From contig MU405412.1 of the NCBI GenBank assembly GCA_022836615.1, positions 1 to 45,473 of the forward strand: a DNA stretch of 45,473 nt, in the 5' to 3' direction. The notes beneath the pieces were generated by a model that worked only from the letters and a program-made list of their open reading frames with translations, made no database searches and was not told the DNA's origin. Both the position numbers and the translations under genes were made by a program. This document shows, piece by piece, positions 41,950 through 45,473 of the stretch. Position 1 is the stretch's first letter. Every line of letters starts with the position of its first letter. Source of the stretch: Annulohypoxylon bovei var. microspora. Its lineage: Eukaryota; Ascomycota; Sordariomycetes; Xylariales; Hypoxylaceae.

Positions 41950-42787
41950 TCTACCTCTTCTAACGATATGGAAATAGCAAAGTGATACGACATTCAAGAG
42001 AAAAGGAGAAGAGAGAGTGACTACTAGCTCAGGATTTTTGTTTCCGCTGCATTGGAGAATACCCCCACAACACGGCGTTTATGGAGTTCACTCTTAGTTT
42101 GCAAATACTATTATCATCAAACACCATCTAACCTGCGTCAGCATCGATAATGAGCTGGTCAAAAGTAACATACACACTACTAGACACTGTGGGCCCCGGA
42201 GTGCGTGGTAGGTAGCATACTGATTATGAGACTTGATAGACTAGATGGAATGCATGCTTAATTGATGATGTATTGCTTACTATTGACAGCTACCTGGATT
42301 GCCTTTATGTATGCACACAAAGGCGGTGCCTCCGGTGGTTGCTAAGGAACCGTTCTAGTATCCACAGCGCAGTTTCTCATATTCAGGTTCACGGAGAAGC
42401 CATGTACATCCGCTACTAGTCAGTATGAATTATTGCTACCAGTATTCCTGTGTATGCTCTCTATTATGACCAACCCAAAATGTAATTACCTGGGTATATG
42501 ATCTTCGGTTTTTTTTGTATCCCCCAATTAGTACTGCAGACCCCAAAATCAATGAACCGTAACCAATTTCGTGAGATTCGTCAACAGCCGCAAGGCCTTG
42601 CGAGTTCTGAGCCGACCCCTTCTCTATCGCTGTATCCCGATGATCCAAATGAATGTAGATGCCGTCAAAGTCCATGAATGTATGCAATACAGCTGCCAAA
42701 TTAACAATGCTCGCCCTGATGAATGCTACCAACGCCAAACCCCGTGCTGTCGAGCTGATGAGGGGAAAATGCCTATTGCAAATGCCG
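41950..42787. other. Convergent 3' spacer
   Basis: About 0.84 kb holding both 3' ends. The 127-codon frame at 42436-42819 overlaps the last exon of the neighbouring gene and looks spurious. Confidence 0.6.
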
Positions 42788-44124
42788 TTATACGAGGAGT
42801 GCTCCGCCAACGACTGCACCGATGACAGCCTCCATCACTGGGAGGCCTACAAGAGGCCCACCAGAGCCGGATTGTAGACTCCCTGATGTTCCAGATGTTG
42901 TGCTTGCTGCCTCTGAAGCACCGGGAGTAACGACCTCAACCGATGTGATCGTAGTCTATAGCGCTCAGGAGTCAGTAACTCATCCCATTTTGGGTTAAAT
43001 ATAGGGCCTGAAGCAGAATTCCGAGACCAATTTCATAGGCCCGCATCAGGAAAGAGTTAGAGCGTGTTTAGAGAATCATGACATACCTTAGCACCTCCTG
43101 GGAGTGTCGATGTGAACGTCGATGTTCTAGGTGACGTCGTAGGAGTAACACTAGACGTACTTGTTGTGGTCTCCAGAGTCGAGCCTAAAGACTCAGTTAG
43201 CCAAATTCAAGCACATGTGAAGAAAAGCGTTTCGATGGCGAAACGAAACACGATTTCGTCGTAGGTAAGACTAGACACTCAGGAAAACGAAAAGCAAGAT
43301 CAGCGCAAACGCAACAATCTCTTGCTGGACGTACCCCTGGAAGAAGAGCTAGAGGGAGACGCAGAGGTGGAGGTCAAAGGGGTAGAAGACGATAACGTCG
43401 TGGTCACGACGGTGGTAGTCTCCGAAGTCAAGTCGCTTGAGGAAGTGGACGTACCGGGAGTACTCGTTGTTTGAGCGGATTCCGAGGTTGCCGTTGTCGT
43501 CTGTGAGTCGGTTTGCGTAGAACTAGTAGGGGTGGCCGTAGACGTTGTGGTGTCCGTTGTGGCATCTGTAGTTGAAGTCGGAGTTGTAGCAGTTGTCTCT
43601 GCCGTAGACGTTGCTTCAGTCGTGCTGCTTTCACTTGTGGAAGTTACATCAGTAGTCTCGGTGGACGTAGAAGACGACACGGCGGCAGTTGTATCGTTCC
43701 CAGACTGTCTTTTCGCCATCTGGACAATGGAGGTTGCTAATTCCGGATCATTCGAATGAACAGCCTCCATGGCCGCGTGGTCAGAGTCGTAGATGCCATG
43801 TTTGTAGGTAGCGGGGAAATAGGCATGGAGGAACTGGTGAAGAGCCTGTGGCGAAGCTGAACTCAACAGCCGCGAGAAAGTCGAGTCGTCACGGTGGACG
43901 ACATCGTCGGACTCGCTCTCAGCGGGGTCCTCGTTAGCAGGCTGCTGCTTAAGGAGGGCATTCGCAAGCCCGGCCGTGACAAGCAGGCCGAGAAGCAGGG
44001 TCAAAAAGAAGCGCCGAGCTGAAGGCATCTTTTTCACTATACGATATGGACGTTGGTCTGTTTGGGTAGATGCAAGAGCGGCCTTCTCACCCGGATAGCC
44101 CTGTTCAGGAAGATTTGGTGTCAT
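42788..44124 (-). CDS. Ser/Thr-rich mucin-like surface protein (351 aa, 3 exons)
   Basis: Exons 44124-43335, 43184-43087 and 42955-42788 join in frame. The introns are long for this window (150 and 131 nt). A 32-residue polar N terminus precedes a hydrophobic segment (FFLTLLLGLLVTAGLANALL), either a signal anchor or, from the internal Met33 (44028), a signal peptide. Residues about 60-140 form a possibly folded part (FSRLLSSASPQALHQFLHAY and IVQMAKRQSGND, the KR perhaps a Kex2-type site). Residues 145-320 are almost only Ser and Thr with some Pro and Ala, expected to be heavily O-glycosylated. The C terminus ends with a weak hydrophobic tail (VMEAVIGAVVGGALLV) compatible with a GPI signal. 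Likely cell wall or membrane surface; no specific function can be assigned. Reading only the first exon gives a wrong C terminus. Confidence 0.85.
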
Positions 44125-45387
44125 ATTGAAGAAAAGAGTGGCTTAGAAGATATCGCCGTTTAAAGGGAAGCCCACTGGATCAGGACAAAAGGCAAAAGAG
44201 CTAACGCAGACTACTGCAGAGTATGCTTAGGAGTGGGCGGCAAAGAGGTTGGGGCGATGACTACAGTATGGTTCTTCGTACAGCTCTAGACCCGCGGGTT
44301 CTGGTGCATGATAGCCGGCAATGAGAGTTCGTAAATGCAGTTGCACAAGACAAAAAGAGTGAAAAAGAGAGCGAAGGTAAGTGAGATTCGAAAAGGTGAG
44401 GGGCCAGAGGTGCAAACAATAGCCTATCGAGGTACCTTTAATCCGTTACTTAGCTGCTTAGGTAGCCTGCCGAATGCTGAGGAGACAAAGAAGGCGAAAA
44501 GGAATGGTTGTGATTTGTTCTCGCCTTATGGATATAGTGTACATATTTGACCAACTCGGGCAACATAAGATATCGTGGCTGATGGCTTGATCTCGAAAAT
44601 ATGGTGGAGCCTTTATTTACTCCGTACCTAATCGCCGTACTGTATACAATCAATAAGATAAGACACTGTGTAAATCCGATCGACTGGAGTCGGGTCTGTA
44701 CCTAGGTATGGATCCGTATCGAAACTTGAGCTGATGCAAGACCGCAGCAAAGTCAACATCAGCCTCCCGAATCCCAACCAGCCAGCTAGATCGTTCCAAT
44801 GGCTGAACTAGCCAACCAGCCACCTTAATTTTTGTCCTTACATCTATGTATCTAACTCGTGTCAGATCAAAGGATTGTATTCTCTCATATGGTACATGGC
44901 TTGTATCTATCAGTCTATGAATGGAAGTATGAATGTAAGTACCTACCTAAGCCGCTACTGTAAGCTGCTATCTGTATTCCTTACGATCGAGATTTCTTGG
45001 CACCCGTAGGCTTGGTTCGAAGCCCGTACTATGATCATAGTGACGTCGCTTCTTGTTGAGAATACGAGGTTTCTGCTGTTTGGTCGAAGCAGACACCCCA
45101 CTTTGATTCTACTTCTACATACGTACATACGTACATACCTACAGTAGATACGCGTACTGTGCGAGTACTTCTGTACAGCTGATGTGTCCTGTGTGTCGTA
45201 CTAGAAACCCGGTATTATTCCGTATCACCGTTTGAGTAGTTATCCGAGGAGATCAGAGATGATCAGAGGGGCGAAAAAGAACCACGACTTCCATATTAGC
45301 TAATAAAACGGATGAACGGGGAGTTAGATAAACTTGACAGACTGACAAATGTATATGATGACAGGGCAAGACATAAAATGTCCCCTT
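44125..45387. other. Right-end spacer, no gene seen
   Basis: Promoter side of the Ser/Thr-rich gene. CCTAGGTA/GTACCTACC motifs occur at 44697-44709 and 44940-44948, and a GTACATAC microrepeat at 45122-45140. No ORF above 71 codons and no recognisable RNA gene. Confidence 0.55.
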
Positions 45388-45411
45388 GGGGGGGGGGGGG
45401 GGGGGGGGGGG

Positions 45412-45466
<55 letters not shown>

Positions 45467-45473
45467 GGGGGGT
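45388..45473. repeat. Poly-G run at contig edge
   Basis: Eighty-six bases, almost all G, with only a C and a few T interruptions. It begins right after TCCCCTT and runs to the end. It looks like a sequencing or assembly artefact at a contig end rather than genomic DNA. Confidence 0.85.

Noticed and set aside
42436..42819. 127-codon minus-strand ORF
   Set aside because: It overlaps the last exon of the Ser/Thr-rich gene in another frame and has no recognisable domain.
45010..45022. GGTTCGAAGCC as a tRNA T-arm
   Set aside because: No acceptor pairing, A-box or anticodon arm can be placed around it.

Overview
The window looks like nuclear DNA of a filamentous ascomycete (Pezizomycotina; Sordariomycetes is my best guess, by inference). 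Genes carry many 50-150 nt introns with GTAAGT/GTATGT-type donors and CTAAC/CTGAC-type branch points. Spacers hold pyrimidine tracts, microsatellites and a recurrent CCTAGGTAGGTAC-like motif. The left end carries C-to-T/G-to-A changes typical of repeat-induced point mutation (RIP). There are no operons, CRISPR arrays, phages or insertion sequences. All exon boundaries below were derived by hand from splice signals, frame and family conservation.

Layout. Positions 1-3590 are repeat-rich and gene-poor: a 28-bp hairpin-forming minisatellite, an AT-rich segment between short direct repeats, a G-rich minisatellite, a tRNA-like relic and one candidate small secreted peptide. From 3593 to 44124 there are 14 supported genes: an unrecognised disordered protein (-), a PMP3-type membrane proteolipid (-), an NRP1-like RRM/RanBP2-zinc-finger protein (+), the cytoplasmic 5'-3' exoribonuclease XRN1 (-), the WD40 chromatin protein HAT2/RBBP4 (+), the P4-ATPase NEO1 (+), glycogen synthase (+), an F-box/LRR-like protein (+), a CobW/ZNG1-type metallochaperone GTPase (-), a short-chain dehydrogenase (-), a secreted metallophosphatase/5'-nucleotidase (-), an unrecognised 147-aa protein (-), a Gly/Cys/Ser-rich GPI-like protein (-), a FAM32A-family protein (+) and a Ser/Thr-rich mucin-like protein (-); the secreted-peptide candidate is additional and uncertain. 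The right edge is a homopolymeric G run that is probably an assembly artefact.

Most genes are single-copy housekeeping genes with no evident shared pathway. The closest thematic pair is NRP1-like and XRN1, which are convergent and both connected with mRNA metabolism. XRN1 and HAT2 are divergent and share a 1.07-kb promoter region that contains a perfect 22-bp palindrome. I found no clear-cut new multi-gene system. The best leads are the RIP-graded hairpin minisatellite, the apparently catalytically dead exonuclease fold of the NRP1-like protein, the overlapping upstream ORF at NEO1, the Cys-rich insert in the F-box protein, the dispersed palindromic CCTAGG elements, and the abrupt GC shift inside the CobW/ZNG1 gene.
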